Origin: Mortierella alpina
Lineage: Eukaryota > Mortierellomycota > Mortierellomycetes > Mortierellales > Mortierellaceae
DNA: 64,000 nucleotides
Direction: 5' to 3'
Assembly: GCA_029449245.1 (NCBI GenBank)
Contig: JANATF010000008.1
Location: 1-64,000 of the forward strand
Below the pieces are notes generated by a model. That model saw only the letters and a list, made by a program, of their open reading frames with translations. It ran no database searches and was not told where the DNA came from. Position 1 is the stretch's first letter. Each line of letters begins with the position of its first letter. The position numbers and the translations under genes are program-made. Below are positions 44,829-56,889 of this stretch, piece after piece.

Positions 44829-46971
44829 TCATACAAAGTCGTATAGATACTTGTCAATCTCAAACTTTGTACTCCTGGCCAGCGTCTTGATCGTATCATA
44901 GCTAACATTGCACTTGCACTTGATGGAGTCCAGCTTGTCCATGGGCGTCACACGCTGCAGTAGCCTCAAAGAGACCAACGAGGCGATCTGTGTGTGCACA
45001 TTGACGTTCTCCTCCACGTCCTCGTCCAAGATGCTGTAAAAGATGGCCAACATGCGCTCGATCGGAAACGTTTTGGGTCCAAGCAATTGCTGCCGCAGTT
45101 TCGAGCCCATCTGATCGTGACCATGCTTCTTTGCGGCTGCCTGTTTGGCACGCTTGGTCATCTTTCCGCCCTGATTCGACACCTTTGCGAAATACCGCAT
45201 GTCCAGACGTGGAGGATTGTAGGACGCCAGGAAAGACGCGATGAGGATGAATTTTGTGTAGTACGGTAGATCAAAGGTGTCTAGGTGGACAGATAGACAG
45301 AGAGAAAAGAAAAAAGGAGTGTTTGTTTTAGTTTGCCAGCCCGAAACGATGAAATGACAGCTGGTTGGAAGCGACCATGCATAATACTGTACTTTGGACG
45401 TCGACCGCAGTCATCATGGCGCGTTCACTTCCAGGCGCGCCAATAGCGAGGCGGTGACTTGCAGAGTCGCCAAGGATATTGTCGTTCTTGCCACTTTGGG
45501 TTCCGACTGAACTTGCAAATGTGCGATCCGACCATTCAGCACTTGAGATCTCTCGAAGGTAGAGTTTGTCCATGGCTTCAACAAAGTACGCCTGGATGTG
45601 CTTATGAAGCTTCAATGCCTCGTGTCGCTGAGCTATGAGAAGAACAGAGGAGGGTAGAATCGCGACTCAGTTGGCGGAGGTCTTAAGAAGGCGTAGCCCA
45701 TCAGAAAAGTATGAAGCATGACATTTTACCTTTTCCTTCCTTAATAGGCTTGATGTACAAGGGGTAGAGGAGTGCAACAAGGTGCCTGACTTCATTGAGA
45801 TCCTTGCAGTTCCGCTGAAAGACGTCATACACCAGATCCACGAATCGCATGTACAATTCCTCATCTCCTCCAACAGGCAGATCCCGCTTGAGGATGGCGA
45901 TCGTCTCGGCTTTTGAATACTGTGGAAAGTTCAGGATAATGGGTTCATATCCTCCCGTCTTTGATCGAAACTTTTCCCAAACGATGGTCGTGATCAAGAC
46001 AACACAGATATTCCGGCCCGTCTACGTCAGGTCAACGAGGATATGAATGTTTAGGTTGTAGATTGCCAGCGCATTCGAAGCAAAAGTCGATCCAGAAAAT
46101 ACGTGGCGCCAAAATAAGGGATCGGTCGGTCAAAACTTACAAGTTCCTGTAGTCGCATTAGAACGGGAATCAATGCCGGCGCAGTATCCCTGAGGCGCTC
46201 TGCACGATCAAGGACCAAATACCGCGTATCGTGTTGTCGAGAAGATCCTTTGTGTGCTACTACCGCCACTTCCTGATCCTCAGATGTATCACTGTCGCAT
46301 ATCTTTCGGCACCACTCTACAAACTCATTGACGTTCTCACACTTGTTCCAAATAGGTTGCTCGTGCGAGGAATCCCTTTTCCGCTTTCGAGGTTCCCTTC
46401 CCGAGCGTGCCGTGTTCGCGGCCAGCCCCTGTACTGCATCGTTTGCTGTCTCCGCAGAGCTGCCTATTGAACCATCCATAATGCCGTGTTCCTGCTGAGT
46501 TTCAGCGCAGGTCGTCAAGCCTATCTTCTTTGGCGCGTTCTGAAGCTGATAGATGGCGTGCTCAAAGATCAGGCGCGGTGTATGGCACTCGACGCAGTCG
46601 AGAAAGGCATATCGACTAGGCGTCGTGTGTCCCAGCATGGTTGATAGAATGCTCTTGACCACTGCGGTCTTTCCCAGCGAAGAGTTTCCATTGATGAGCA
46701 TTGCTGGTGGTGTCGGTGCCCATGGCTGTTACAACATGAGCAAGAGTCAGATGAAAGAGTCGGTCAGAGAGAGGAGGAAATGGAAGCGAAGGTGAAGACG
46801 CATTGGTCCTTTGCTAAAGCCCACGATTCCGTTTTTCCATGCGACACCCCTGTGCTCGCGGGTGATTGCTGCTGTCTACCGTACCTCGCCCATAAACCCG
46901 AGTATCTGATCAATCTGTCTGGAGCGGCCGGGAAAGGCCCTGTGCAATTGTTCCTGCGGCGCTATGTCCAT
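44829..46971 (-). CDS. ORC5: Origin recognition complex subunit 5
   Basis: AAA+ subunit of the replication origin recognition complex. Five exons: 46971-46885, 46725-46141, 46021-45730, 45632-45393, 45280-44829; 1,656 nt, 551 aa, longer than human ORC5 (435). The first exon ends GFMGE and joins PWAPTPPAML, matching the family's EPWHPTPPAL junction. Walker A GNSSLGKT, CVECHTPRLIFE, Walker B-like YLVLDRAERLRD. Then WEKFRSKTGGYEPIILNFP, YLREISSAEW, DLPYYTKFILIASFLASYNP and the winged-helix tail LLGPKTFPIERMLAIFYSI...KYLYDF. The extra length comes from a basic, NLS-like insertion (PRKRKRDS) between Walker A and B and a Ser-rich insertion near 380. The exon 4 donor (AGTACAG) was chosen by phase. 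Confidence 0.93.
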
Positions 46972-47730
46972 GATGTAAGATCAAGTGGTGGTGGGGTTGC
47001 ATGATCAGAAAGGAGGGGCGAGACATAGAATAAGTCACGTGTCAATCGCGTCCGGTCTGGCTATCCTACGAACGTCAGGGAAGCCAAAGAGCTGGGAGCC
47101 AGGGAGCCATAGCGGCCCTGTGTGACTCGACCAGCGCTTTTGTGTCTATTCAAGAAATAAGGAGTGGTATTCCAGGAGGTGCAGAAGACAATATCCTGGA
47201 GGCACGAAAGGGCAGCACCGTTGCAAAAAGGAGGAGAGGCACATTTTTGCCGTTTCTCGCTGTAGAAAAAAATAGCCATGCCTTGTGTCTGCGCTGACTC
47301 CTGGACTTTTCGAGGTCTAATTCAACTCCTTCCAGTCCCCCTTGTTTTCAAGAGAGGCGAAGGTTGGGCCAATTCATCTCCCTAGTCATGCACGAATGAT
47401 GGATCCAATGCGGCCGTTTGGGTCCTCCTGTCCGGCTCCGGCCGGCAACCGAGTAGCTGCATATGTGGATGCACAATGCAAAAGGCTGCTCGGGCTCCCT
47501 ACTGCAAACCACGAAGCCAATCAAGCAACCAACGTTGGAATGCCAGACTCAGGTTTTCAGCTGTACTGGTCGGCAAGGACGTCGAGAGTTTTTTCCTTGG
47601 CCGTGTCGGGCTGTCCATTTATAATCAACGGTTGGCTGCCACTCCTAGCTCTTTTCTTTCTGTTTTTTACCCGCGCTTGCCCTTCCTCATCCTCACACTC
47701 AGCCTTTTGACCACAGCCTTCTCGTCGAAA
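46972..47730. promoter_or_regulatory. Divergent promoter region ORC5 / secreted protein
   Basis: 759 bp. No coding pattern. The final ~70 bp before the secreted-protein ATG are CT-rich leader. Confidence 0.5.
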
Positions 47731-48510
47731 ATGAAGCTCACACTGCCTCTAGTCACCGTTGCTACCCTCTGCCTTGCATCTTCTGCATACGCTCGTTGCG
47801 AGCCATGCTTCGGCGGCGAGAAGGTACGTGGACCAGCGCCTGATCCCGTCTTAAAACGACCAATGGTATTTTTTCGTGCCCCTATGGCTAACATTGTCCT
47901 CGACTGTTTTGCTTTGGACAGTGGTTCACACTTAAAGGAGACTCCTGGCCGGAGCAGGCCGATCCCAGGAACCAGCTCGTGCTGTCGATTACAGGAGATC
48001 TCCACACGAATGATGTCACTGGCAACTGCCAGGTCGACTTCACGGCAAGTGCCAAAACTAAGACTGGTACCGTGCTCAGTTCATCATATAACCCTGCTAT
48101 CGTCCACCAATTGTTGCTTTCACTGCCACTCTCTGCAAAGCTTTGATACTAACTTCCTAGTTGTCCACATGACTGGTCTGCAGCTAACTTGAATATGGAA
48201 TGGGGCATCCCCCTCGCGAGCGCGGTCGCTCCAGGTATCGTCTTGCCCTTTGCACAGAGCACCGACAAGGATATCAAGTTTGCGACGTTCCTCCCTCCAA
48301 AAATTGCACAGTTGGGAGTAGCTGTAAGTCGAGAGTGCTTGCTGCACACCGAGTTGGCATCGCCAGGTCTATTGCATGATACTAAAGAACATCCTCCTTG
48401 CTCCATAGTCCGATGTCCAGCTCATGGTCAAGGTTTCCTGCACGGTTAATGGAAACAATGATCCATCCCGCGTGCTTTGCGTGAAGGGAAAAATCCGTTC
48501 TGTCTTGTAG
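47731..48510 (+). CDS. Small secreted protein of unknown function
   Basis: 159-aa predicted extracellular protein, hand-spliced from four exons (47731-47823, 47922-48066, 48184-48323, 48409-48510; 480 nt). Signal peptide MKLTLPLVTVATLCLASSAYA with a likely cut before RCEPCFGG. The mature chain of ~138 residues has six cysteines (CEPC pair, GNCQV, SCTV, LCVKG plus one other context) and a mid-part rich in beta-type residues (LVLSITGDL, LNMEWGIPL, GIVLPFAQST). I do not recognise the family. Splice phases agree throughout, which supports a real gene. Convergent with the ADP-ribosylglycohydrolase (166 bp). An effector-like or cell-surface role is only a guess. Confidence 0.7.
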
Positions 48511-48676
48511 AAGTAATTCATAATCATAAAGTTGGAGAAGTATTCCTGTTTAATTCGCTATCATCCAGGATGGTAAACTCCTTGGAGGTCAAATAAGGTG
48601 TTCGATGCCAAAGCGGTTGGGTCCATAAATGCGTCCTGTGTCTGCTGCACGAAGGCTGGATAGAAGAACGCTCATT

Positions 48677-50578
48677 TTAGGTCCTCTCAGCCTCCTCCTT
48701 CTCGTACCTGGCCATAACTCGAACCGCAAACTCATCGACCGTGGACGAGAACCACTCAAAGTGCTTCAGATTTCTCCACCAAGAGGGTGGGATCCCCTCT
48801 GATAGCCCAAATCTTGCTCCGAGCAACGAGCCGACAACTGCTCCATTGGTATCGGCGTCGCCTGCCTCCAATGTCACCTGCTCCAGAACACCTCGGAAGA
48901 GCCCTGCAGGTCCACCATACTCCGGTCCAGAGGGCTCTGGATCCACCTTGCGCGTGCAACTGTAGTAGCCACTGCCGATACATTTGAAAGCGTATCCCAT
49001 CTTTTCAGAATCGCCGAGCTCGAGCCTTGCCAGGTTTTCAGGAAAGCACAAGGATTCCAGCTCATGGTACCACTTGTCTTGAATGCGCTGCAGCGGCGGT
49101 GTCGCGTGATACTGTTCATCCGCGGCCTCGCTTGATTCCTCGGCGTTTTGCTTTTTCAAGATTCGAATGGTGGGTGGGACAATGTCTGTCTCCAGAAGCA
49201 AAAACATGTAGTCCTCCATGACCGACCGCGCCAACGATCCGATCGGCTCATCCTCGCCAACCTTATCCATACCAGCCCAGCCGATGTCGTCTCTCATCTG
49301 AACCTTGGGCCTATCCTTGTTCCAGTCATCCCATGGGCGGTAGTCAGACGGCTGTGGAGCAAAGAGCTGCTTGACCTTGTCAATAAATGACGTGCTGGCA
49401 AGCTCCTCCTTCGGGAATCGTCTCGTCACGGCTTTTCCTTTCTTGTTCTTGAATTTGTTCTCGGCTGTTTCTTCCTCATACGTAGGATTGGACGACAAGT
49501 CGCCGTTGATGTCAGTGCCTCGCCTCAAATAGTTCAGGAGCTCCTCCTTGTATCCTTTCTCGCCAAGTCTTGGGTTCCACGTGCGTATGACAGGATGCTG
49601 GCTGCCGTTTTTATCAGTCTCCTCATCGCCGACGCGTTCCCCTCCTCCTCGAAGCAAGCGAGAGACGAGAACGGCAGCCAACACTGCGCTGAAAACAGCA
49701 CGAGGATCTGCATGTGTAACCTTGGCTGCAGCGAGAGCATTCTCGACGACAAGTGGCTCGTCCCAAAAAGACTCCACGCCCACAACAGACGTGCGCATGA
49801 CAGCGCCGTTCGCTGCGAGATTACGTCCCTTCGAGTTCCAAATCTAAACAGACATTCAAGAGTCCACAGGAGAAGACGCTAGCTTGGTCAACATAGATCG
49901 CAGGCATAAGGTCCGTGGTCGTCATGCTGAGGAGGCTACTTACATCAAAGGATGCCTTGTGCGGGTTGAATCTGAACTCTGGGTGGGCCAAGGTGGATCC
50001 GACAGTGTAGCCAATCCCACGCGGAGGGGTCTCCATCTCTGGGAATCCAATGATGCTCCACTCCTTGAGCCTCTGCGCAAAGTCAGTGGCATGCAGGCGC
50101 CCGTCCCCGGTGTGCTGCAGCGACTGTAGGATAAGGAGCATCTGGTCCGTATCGTCCGTGAAATCGTTTCTGTCCCATTTGGACCTGTGGGTGTCCAGCC
50201 AGACTGGATATCTAAGATGGTCAATAGTCTTTGTCATGAGCATTTGTCACTGATGTGATGCCAAGAGATGAGAAGAGCGCTTAGAGCCGCAGCATACCCT
50301 TCATCCGCGCCAAACGCGATGGGGCCGTTGCCGTATCGTTCACACGCAGCCTTTTTGGTCATAAACTCGGTGGCCAGTCCGTATGCGTCTCCAACAGCGT
50401 TTCCTATCGAAAGCAAAAAGGGGGTTGGAGTTTGCATTATTAACAGGTCTACACTGCAGCCTTCAGCAGACCCTCAAGCAGCGGCGTTGCGAGAGGAAGA
50501 AGGATCGCTACCATAGAGACAACCGAGGATACGGTCTTTGATCTGCTCCTTGGTTAGGGTTGAGAGTGGGCGTGCCAT
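48677..50578 (-). CDS. ADP-ribosylglycohydrolase family protein
   Basis: 535 aa from four exons (50578-50512, 50403-50298, 50211-49944, 49843-48677). The DraG/ARH fold removes ADP-ribose from proteins or related O-acetyl/N-linked substrates with two Mg ions. Family motifs: ILGCLYGNAVGDAYGLATEF at the N-terminus, DFTDDTDQ (first metal site), NGAVMRTSVVGV, and AGDADTNGAVVGSLLGARFG (second metal site), followed by WWRNLKHFEW. All metal-binding Asp/Thr positions are visible. About 150 extra residues between NGAVMR and GDADT (EEETAENKFKNKKGK and onwards) make it larger than a minimal ARH (~350 aa). ARH1/ARH3 subtype and substrate are undetermined. Confidence 0.9.
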
Positions 50579-52282
50579 GTCGGGCCGACGGAAGGAAGTA
50601 TGCAGTGTAACGAGGCTGCAGAAGATGCCAGTGGTGGGCGGGAAGATGAACAAGAGAGCGAGCCAAACGAAGCTCGGTGCAGGCAGGCTGATGGAGGCTA
50701 GGCAGACAAGGCGCAGTGGAGAAAAGCTAGATAGGCAGAGAAACGGGCGGAGGGGAAGCGCGGAGCCAAGAAAAGCGAAGCGAAGAGGTGGAGTGGAGTG
50801 GAGTGGAGTGGAGAAGGGTGAAGAGAAGAGAAGAGAAGAGAAGAGCGAAGAGGATGCACAGAGGCCAAAAAGAATCTTGGAGGAGGGGCAGCCCACACGG
50901 CGAAGCTTGTCTGTCGCTTCGTGTCGCTTCATTTGCATTCGCACGCACACCAACACTGCCATCCTACACGCATCCATGTATCCACTACACACACACACAC
51001 TAGACACAGGAAAATACGTACCTGCAAGGCACCACCACCCATGTCCTTTAGGATTTCGCCTTGTCCTGTGCCAGCATATCTATGCACCAGCCTGCCTTGT
51101 GCATCCAGGACATACTTCAGCGTAGCAGACAGCTATTGAACCTTGGCTCCCATCAGGACACGGAAGTGCTCCTTATGGTCGCTGTGTCCGACTTGCAACA
51201 AGAGAGTCACTGCCAGTGAACTGGAATGGAGCGCGCCTCTGACATGGACAACTCCTTCTGACGATGCCAGTGTCCGAGAACAAGGAAAGTGGACCTGTAG
51301 AGTCGCCTGTTTGATGTCTGTCTGTTGGTGGCAATGGGGAGGATGGCAGAGTCGAAGAGCGTGGGATCAACCATACTCAAGTCTTATGGATGGCATGGCA
51401 TACCGAGTCACTCGACGTGCTGACCCACAGGATGCGGAGACACTCTCCCCTCGTCTGCTCTACGCGCTTGTCAATCCCAATCCTTTCACCTCGCTTCCTT
51501 CCCACAACATCCCTCCGCATCCACGGCGGCCATCCACAACACAATCTACCTAACCTTCCATTCCTGCTTACACCACGACACTAATGCCCTTGCCCCTTGC
51601 TGCGTTGGAGTCTCCTTACATGCATGCACCTGCACCTGCCGCCTTTTGAGAATCCTTCCGAGAGCGCGCTCAAAGGTCTACTGAGTGTACGTGTGTCCTA
51701 TCCCATATGCAACACAACCTCACACCTTGCTATCGTTCGCCCTTGTTACGCAGACACTCTGAGGTGCGTGTGATGCTGTAGCCAACCCGTTTATTCTTAT
51801 TATTGACAGGCACGCGCATGCCACCGAACGTTCACGTTGTGGAGAAAGAGACGCTGTCTGCTGGTATTCAGCTGAGCCGACGCCCGCATCTCCGCATAAA
51901 TCGTTAGAGCGTTTGGTAGATCGTGCACGTTTAATAAAGTAAGGCGACGCGGCGCCTTCACGCCGAAATTCGCCAGCTTTGCTGTCAAGGGTCTCTCGGA
52001 TGTGGATGTGGGGCGTTGACACATCCCGCGTCGGCTGCGCGCGCATCCAGCATGCTCCAAGAGTCGGTTGAGCGACAACAGGAGCTTGCCCCTCACCCAC
52101 GGCGAGGAATGTGCCGATAAACTTTGACCACTTTAGTTTGACTACTCTGTAACCCGGGGTTAGTGCCAACCTTGTTCTACAAACTGGCAGCAGGTATTAA
52201 GACGCGGTCTACTGTGGTGACATGTTGAAGATAGAAGACCGCCGTTAAGAAATCCACTTCAGTCCACGACCCTGAGCCGAAT
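50579..52282. other. Intergenic region, simple repeats only
   Basis: 1.7 kb with no gene recognised. (GTGGA)n at about 50789-50813 and (GAAGA)n at 50822-50846 upstream of the ADP-ribosylglycohydrolase. A 136-codon plus-strand frame (51143-51553) and a 149-codon minus-strand frame (51720-52169) show no recognisable motif or splice support. An A/T-rich TATTAAG lies 90 bp before the lipase A ATG. Confidence 0.55.
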
Positions 52283-53685
52283 ATGCACTTCTTCAAGACC
52301 CTCACTGCGGCTGCCATAGCGCTTGCGACCCTTATCCATAGCAGTCCGGTGCCTAAAGGACCAGCCGTGGATCAACTCGAGCACGCGTCCATGGTGGCCA
52401 AGCGGTCCACTCCTACCTTTAACGACTGGAACTGCAAGCCCTCAAGCGCTCATCCACGGGCCCTCGTCCTCGTCCATGGGATGAATGGCAATGCCGTTGA
52501 TAATTGGCTTTACATGGCTCCTAGGTTCGCAGCGAGAGGTTACTGTGTCTTCGCGCTATCCTACGGCCAACTAAACCGCGTGCCTATCGTATATGGTCTC
52601 GACAAGATCGAGAACAATGCCCAGCAGCTCTCGGATTTCATCGACAAGGTCCTAGTTGCGACAAACACAACTCAGGTGGACATCCTTGGGCACTCAGAGG
52701 TATGCCTGCCACACCAAGAAGCCATATTTGTTCCTGTTGACACCCTCCTTTCTAATGTTTTGTCGATCCATTCAATATTTGTGGCTACTTCTTATGCTAT
52801 CCAGGGGTCGTTTATGCCGCGATACTACCTCAAGCGACTCGGCGGGGCATCCAAAGTCCGTAAGTAGACGTTCCTACCAGCACGATGAACCTGATTGACA
52901 GTTCAAAACTAACTGACTGCCCACCACTCATCATGCGCGTCTGCCCTTCATCTCCACATACAGACAAATTTGCGGGCATTGGTGCCGTCAATCAGGGATC
53001 GACCCTACGGGGTCTGCCCTTGCTGCTGGAACCCCTGGGCCTTTATGACCCTGTGTTAAAGGTGTGAATAATTGTTAGTTACTTGCATCCTGAAGATCCT
53101 GAGGATAAGGCATACAGAGGGTATGAGCGGGCCAACACTCACTTTGTTACGGCCCATTTCATTTGCAGATAATCGATCCTCTGTGCCACGCCTGCCACCA
53201 ACTATTAAAAGACAGCGCGTTCCTCAAGGACTTGAATGCTGGTGGCGACACGGTCCCCGGAGTGGAGTACCTGACACTAGTCACCAAGTAAGCGGATCTT
53301 CTCATTCTTCGTTTTTGCGGAATGGCATTCCTCATGTAGCCTCAAACCTGACGCCCATTTGAATTGACTTGCTCCTGAAGGTATGACGAAGTTGTCACCC
53401 CTTACACCAACGGCTTCCTGCTGGACAAGAATCCCAAGGTCCACAATCATGTCTTGCAAGACTGGTGTGCTCTAGACGTGTCCGGGCATTTTCTCATTGC
53501 CTCTGATCGTAAGTCGCACGCCGAACTAAAATGCACGCGATAGATTGGGATCTTCTCCATTCTTATACCTCTGCAATTTCCCGCCGCTCCACCGTTCCTG
53601 AACAGCTGTTGTATTCCATGGCGTCCACGCCTTCTTCACTCCGTCTGCTAACCAGCTCATCACATGTGCTGATACCATTCATTGA
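52283..53685 (+). CDS. Secreted class 2 triacylglycerol lipase/esterase, copy A
   Basis: 298-aa alpha/beta hydrolase of the lipase class 2 (LipA-like) family. Six exons: 52283-52699, 52805-52859, 52964-53061, 53169-53287, 53381-53508, 53606-53685. Signal peptide MHFFKTLTAAAIALATLIHSS. Oxyanion/HG region VLVHGMNGNAVDNWLYMAPRF. Nucleophile elbow VDILGHSEG with Ser at about 138; an intron sits exactly between the E and G codons of the elbow. The acid is probably Asp in TKYDEVVTPYTNGFL, and the base probably His in DVSGHFLIASDP. Four or more Cys support secretion. Paralogue of 56890-58265, with four matching introns; it has one extra intron. Convergent with P5CR. Confidence 0.88.
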
Positions 53686-53852
53686 TGAGAGCGAGTCTGG
53701 GTAGTGCGATGGTGCTTTTCTAGTAAATGAAACAGCACATCCTAAACATGGACTGCACAGCAGATACAACTATAGCCACGTAGTAAATATCCATGCGAAT
53801 AAAGGCATGTTGATTGTTGTTGACACGGTAACTCCTTCGCACATAAGATTTG

Positions 53853-55267
53853 CTACTTCTTGTCGCGACCAAGTGTCGATGCTACCGTCGCTGCCTCCTG
53901 GATTGTTCGCGCCAGCGTCGAGCGGATCTTGCCATCCTCCATTGTCAGTAGTCCGGCAATTGTGCATCCTCCTGGTGTTGTCACAGAGTCCTTGATCGCT
54001 GCAGGATGCGCACCTGTCGTAAGAACCATTCTCGCTGCTCCTTGCAACACTATGTAGTCAGAATCGACCCAGAAAACAAGCACCCCACGGTATGGTGTTA
54101 GATGACATGCTTTGAAATCGCGTGTATGCTCAACGAGTTTCCGCAAGAAGTTCCATCCTATTCACAACCGCACCTTGAGCAGCGAGCTCTGTAGCGACAT
54201 CGCGAGGCAATCCCATCATCACTCCTCCATCAGCTAATGCCTCCAGCATGACACTATTGACGTAACAAATAGGAGGATAAAGCGTTGGCCAGACAAAGTC
54301 AGTCAGTCTGATTTGTTTTTTCCTTTGTTAAAAGTACGACACCAAGCACAGCTGTAAGCCCGTTCTTTTTACTGACCAGGCGAAAGCAGGTCCACTCCCT
54401 GCAAGAGCTGTCACTGCATCCAGATGTTTCTCGTCCAGGATCCTGCATCGTCCCAAGGTCGAAAAGATATTGGAGGTGAATTTCATCGATTGGGTATCTG
54501 TGTTGGGTCCACACGAGAGAACGGTCATTCCTTCGCGAATCTAAAAGCAAGAGAAGGGGAGCAAGAAACAGTCGCGAGAGGGATGAATAACCCAATGCGA
54601 CACAATTCAACTCGAATTGGGCTGGATGGATGCATGCATTCTAACCTTGCAGGGGGTGTTTGGCATGGCTCGAATAACGGTCGTTGTCGGAGTGGTCCAT
54701 GATTGCAGCTGCTCAATGGTCACTCCAGCACAGATACTGACTAGAAGCTTGTCCGTCAATGCCTCCTGGATTCCTGGTGCAGAGAGCACCGCCTTGGCCA
54801 CCTGTGGTTTTGTGCTACCAGTTTCCAACAAGCTCCAGGTCAGAAAAAACAGATCGTGCATCATGGCTGCTTCATATCTTCAAAGAGGATCGGGTCGGAT
54901 CCATGCTCCAAAGTCTTAACTGTGAAGGCCGGTTTGGGACTTACCAAAGCAAGATCACATCAGCCTCGGAAACTCCTTGCACGTTGCCAGCCTCGCCGTA
55001 CAGCACTCTGACTTGGTCGCCTAGGATTGTCTTGAGCTTGGCACACGACTCTTGGTGGCTCACGCACGCAATAAACCCTGCTGGACGCAACAGATCCTCT
55101 TCGCGGTCGCTGCTTGACTCGACCACGAGAGGCGCGGCACCATCGGTGATCTTGGGCGAGGACTGGACAGAGTCTGCTCCTGAGATGGAATCCAACGTGC
55201 CACGGATGATGGCAATTCCCATGGTGCCGCATCCGAGCACGCAGATGGTGGGTCTGTTGAGAGGCAT
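53853..55267 (-). CDS. PRO3: Pyrroline-5-carboxylate reductase
   Basis: Last step of proline synthesis: reduces P5C to proline with NAD(P)H. Five exons: 55267-54945, 54814-54646, 54540-54377, 54253-54174, 54049-53853; 933 nt, 310 aa. Rossmann motif ICVLGCGTMGIAIIRG; a longer than usual loop (SISGADSVQSSPKITDG) follows. Then ADVILLCTKPQVAKAVL, ICAGVTIEQLQ, IRAMPNTPCKIREGMTVL, GSGPAFACVMLEALADGGVMMGLPR, and the substrate signature VTTPGGCTIAGLLTMEDG. It starts 238 bp from RidA on the opposite strand, so they share a promoter. Confidence 0.95.
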
Positions 55268-55505
55268 GTTGGGTGTGTGTTGAGCAGGCAAGGGTGGGAA
55301 CGGAGGAGGGGATGAGGTGGAGGTGGATTGGGAGAAGCAAAGGAGCAAAGGAGCAAAAGGAGATCAGCAAAGACACGCCCAAATAGGCTCTTGTGGCCCC
55401 AAGACGTGACGCGCATAAAAGCAGCAGGCATGCTTTTGTGAGAGAGTCATCCATCTTTCCTTCTCTCTCCTCATCCCATCCCCCCCTCATCGACAGCAAG
55501 CAACC
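55268..55505. promoter_or_regulatory. Bidirectional promoter P5CR / RidA
   Basis: 238 bp between the two divergent start codons. Pyrimidine-rich leaders run toward both genes. No canonical TATA seen. Confidence 0.6.
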
Positions 55506-56222
55506 ATGGCCACCGTCCACAAGATTGTCCACACCGAAGACGCCCCTGCCGCCCTTGGGCCTTACTGTAAGTGAGCCGCACCTGCTTGCTCTTGACGCAC
55601 TAATCCTTCACCCAATGGGATCGCGACTGCTCACGTTAAGCCGATTTCCCACGCTCACTCTATGCCTTCCTTCAACCCTTGCCTCCACTATCGAACCGTG
55701 TTGCAGCCCAGGCTGTTGTTGCCAACGGGATCGTGTTCTGCTCTGGATCCATCGGTATCGATCCCAAGACCTCCGTCATCCCTGCCGGTCTTGAGGAGCA
55801 GACAGTAGGTTCTTCGCTTTCAACTCGCAGGATATCGTGACGTGACTCATTCATCTAGCGCATTACTCATATCTTCGCGCCACTTGGCCGTTATGCTGCT
55901 TACCAGGTACAAGTCTTTGCCAACATGGGTGCCGTCCTCAAGGCCTCTAACTCGTCCTTCAAGCATATCGTCAAGACAACCGTGTTCTTGAAGGACATGA
56001 ACGACTTTACTGCCGTCAACAAGATCTACGCCGAGGTAAACGAACATGTAACGCGACAATCTAACGAGCAAGGGGCATCCAGACTAATCGCTCGAGCCAC
56101 CTCACTTTTCGTCTCTACAGAAAATGGGTGGCGCCCTCCCTGCCCGCTCCTGCGTTGAGGTTGCACGTCTCCCCAAAGACGTCCTTGTCGAGATTGAGTG
56201 CATTGCCACTGTCGCCGCATAA
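55506..56222 (+). CDS. RidA (YjgF/YER057c/UK114) enamine/imine deaminase
   Basis: 129-aa protein that hydrolyses reactive 2-aminoacrylate and other enamines/imines formed by PLP enzymes (yeast Hmf1/Mmf1). Four exons: 55506-55566, 55707-55804, 55907-56035, 56121-56222. Family marks: APAALGPYSQAVVANGIVFCSGSIGIDP, then QVFANMGAVLKASNSSFKHIVKTTVFLKDMNDF, and RSCVEVARLPKDVLVEIECIA, whose Arg and Glu line the active site. No clear mitochondrial presequence, so probably the cytosolic form. Confidence 0.96.
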
Positions 56223-56889
56223 ACATACAAAGGATCGTGAAGTCGCCTAGCCATGTCTTACTCAGCTAGCTCAATACATCAGATTCTACTGTGCAATCTA
56301 GGCCAACGACCATGCTTTGATCGGAAAAACTTGTTGCGAAGCCGTCTCTGGCGAGGCCAAAATATATAACCGGTGCTGCTGTTTACAGTCATCTCCATCG
56401 CAACAATGCTTTCAGAGTCTGAGGGGGGTTGCTCTTGTTGATGAACATCAAGCCTTAGGAAATCGAATAATACTAGAGTGCACATACGCAGGGGGTATGC
56501 AACTCGAACCGATGCTCTCGCGGGCAAACAGGGAAAAAAAGGCATGATCGTTGTTCTCCCCTTGCAAACTTTCAATTGGCTTTCTGCTATTCAAAACGTC
56601 GCCAACTGGAAATTGGGTGCACAGTTGTAACGCTATCTATTGAGTCGAATCCACGGTTCCCTAAAGTGGGAGCACAAGCTCCTCGCCGGCTGATGCAGGC
56701 TCACTGAGTACTGGGCCGATGCATGACTTTGCCCAATGTAATATTGTGGACGCTCACCCCTATGAAGACCCCGCACTCCGTAGCTCTGCAGGTATAAAAA
56801 CGAACGTGCGAAGGGAGGAGAGAGACAACCTACACATAAACGAATATTCCTTTCCTCATACAACTCGAATCAAAGAAAAAAAAAAAGAT
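56223..56889. other. Intergenic region RidA / lipase B
   Basis: 667 bp, no gene recognised. AT-richer than its surroundings; ends in an A run (56876-56886) directly before the lipase ATG, which is an unusual A-rich Kozak context in a window where most leaders are CT-rich. The GTTCGAGTTGC phrase (minus strand, near 56505) is not part of a tRNA. Confidence 0.55.

Noticed and set aside
51143-51553. 136-codon plus-strand frame in the ADP-ribosylglycohydrolase/lipase A gap
   Set aside because: Composition of intergenic DNA, no motif, no splice phase support.
56490-56530. GGTTCGAGTTGC (minus), B-box-like, considered as a tRNA
   Set aside because: No A box at the right distance, no acceptor stem pairing and no cloverleaf can be drawn.
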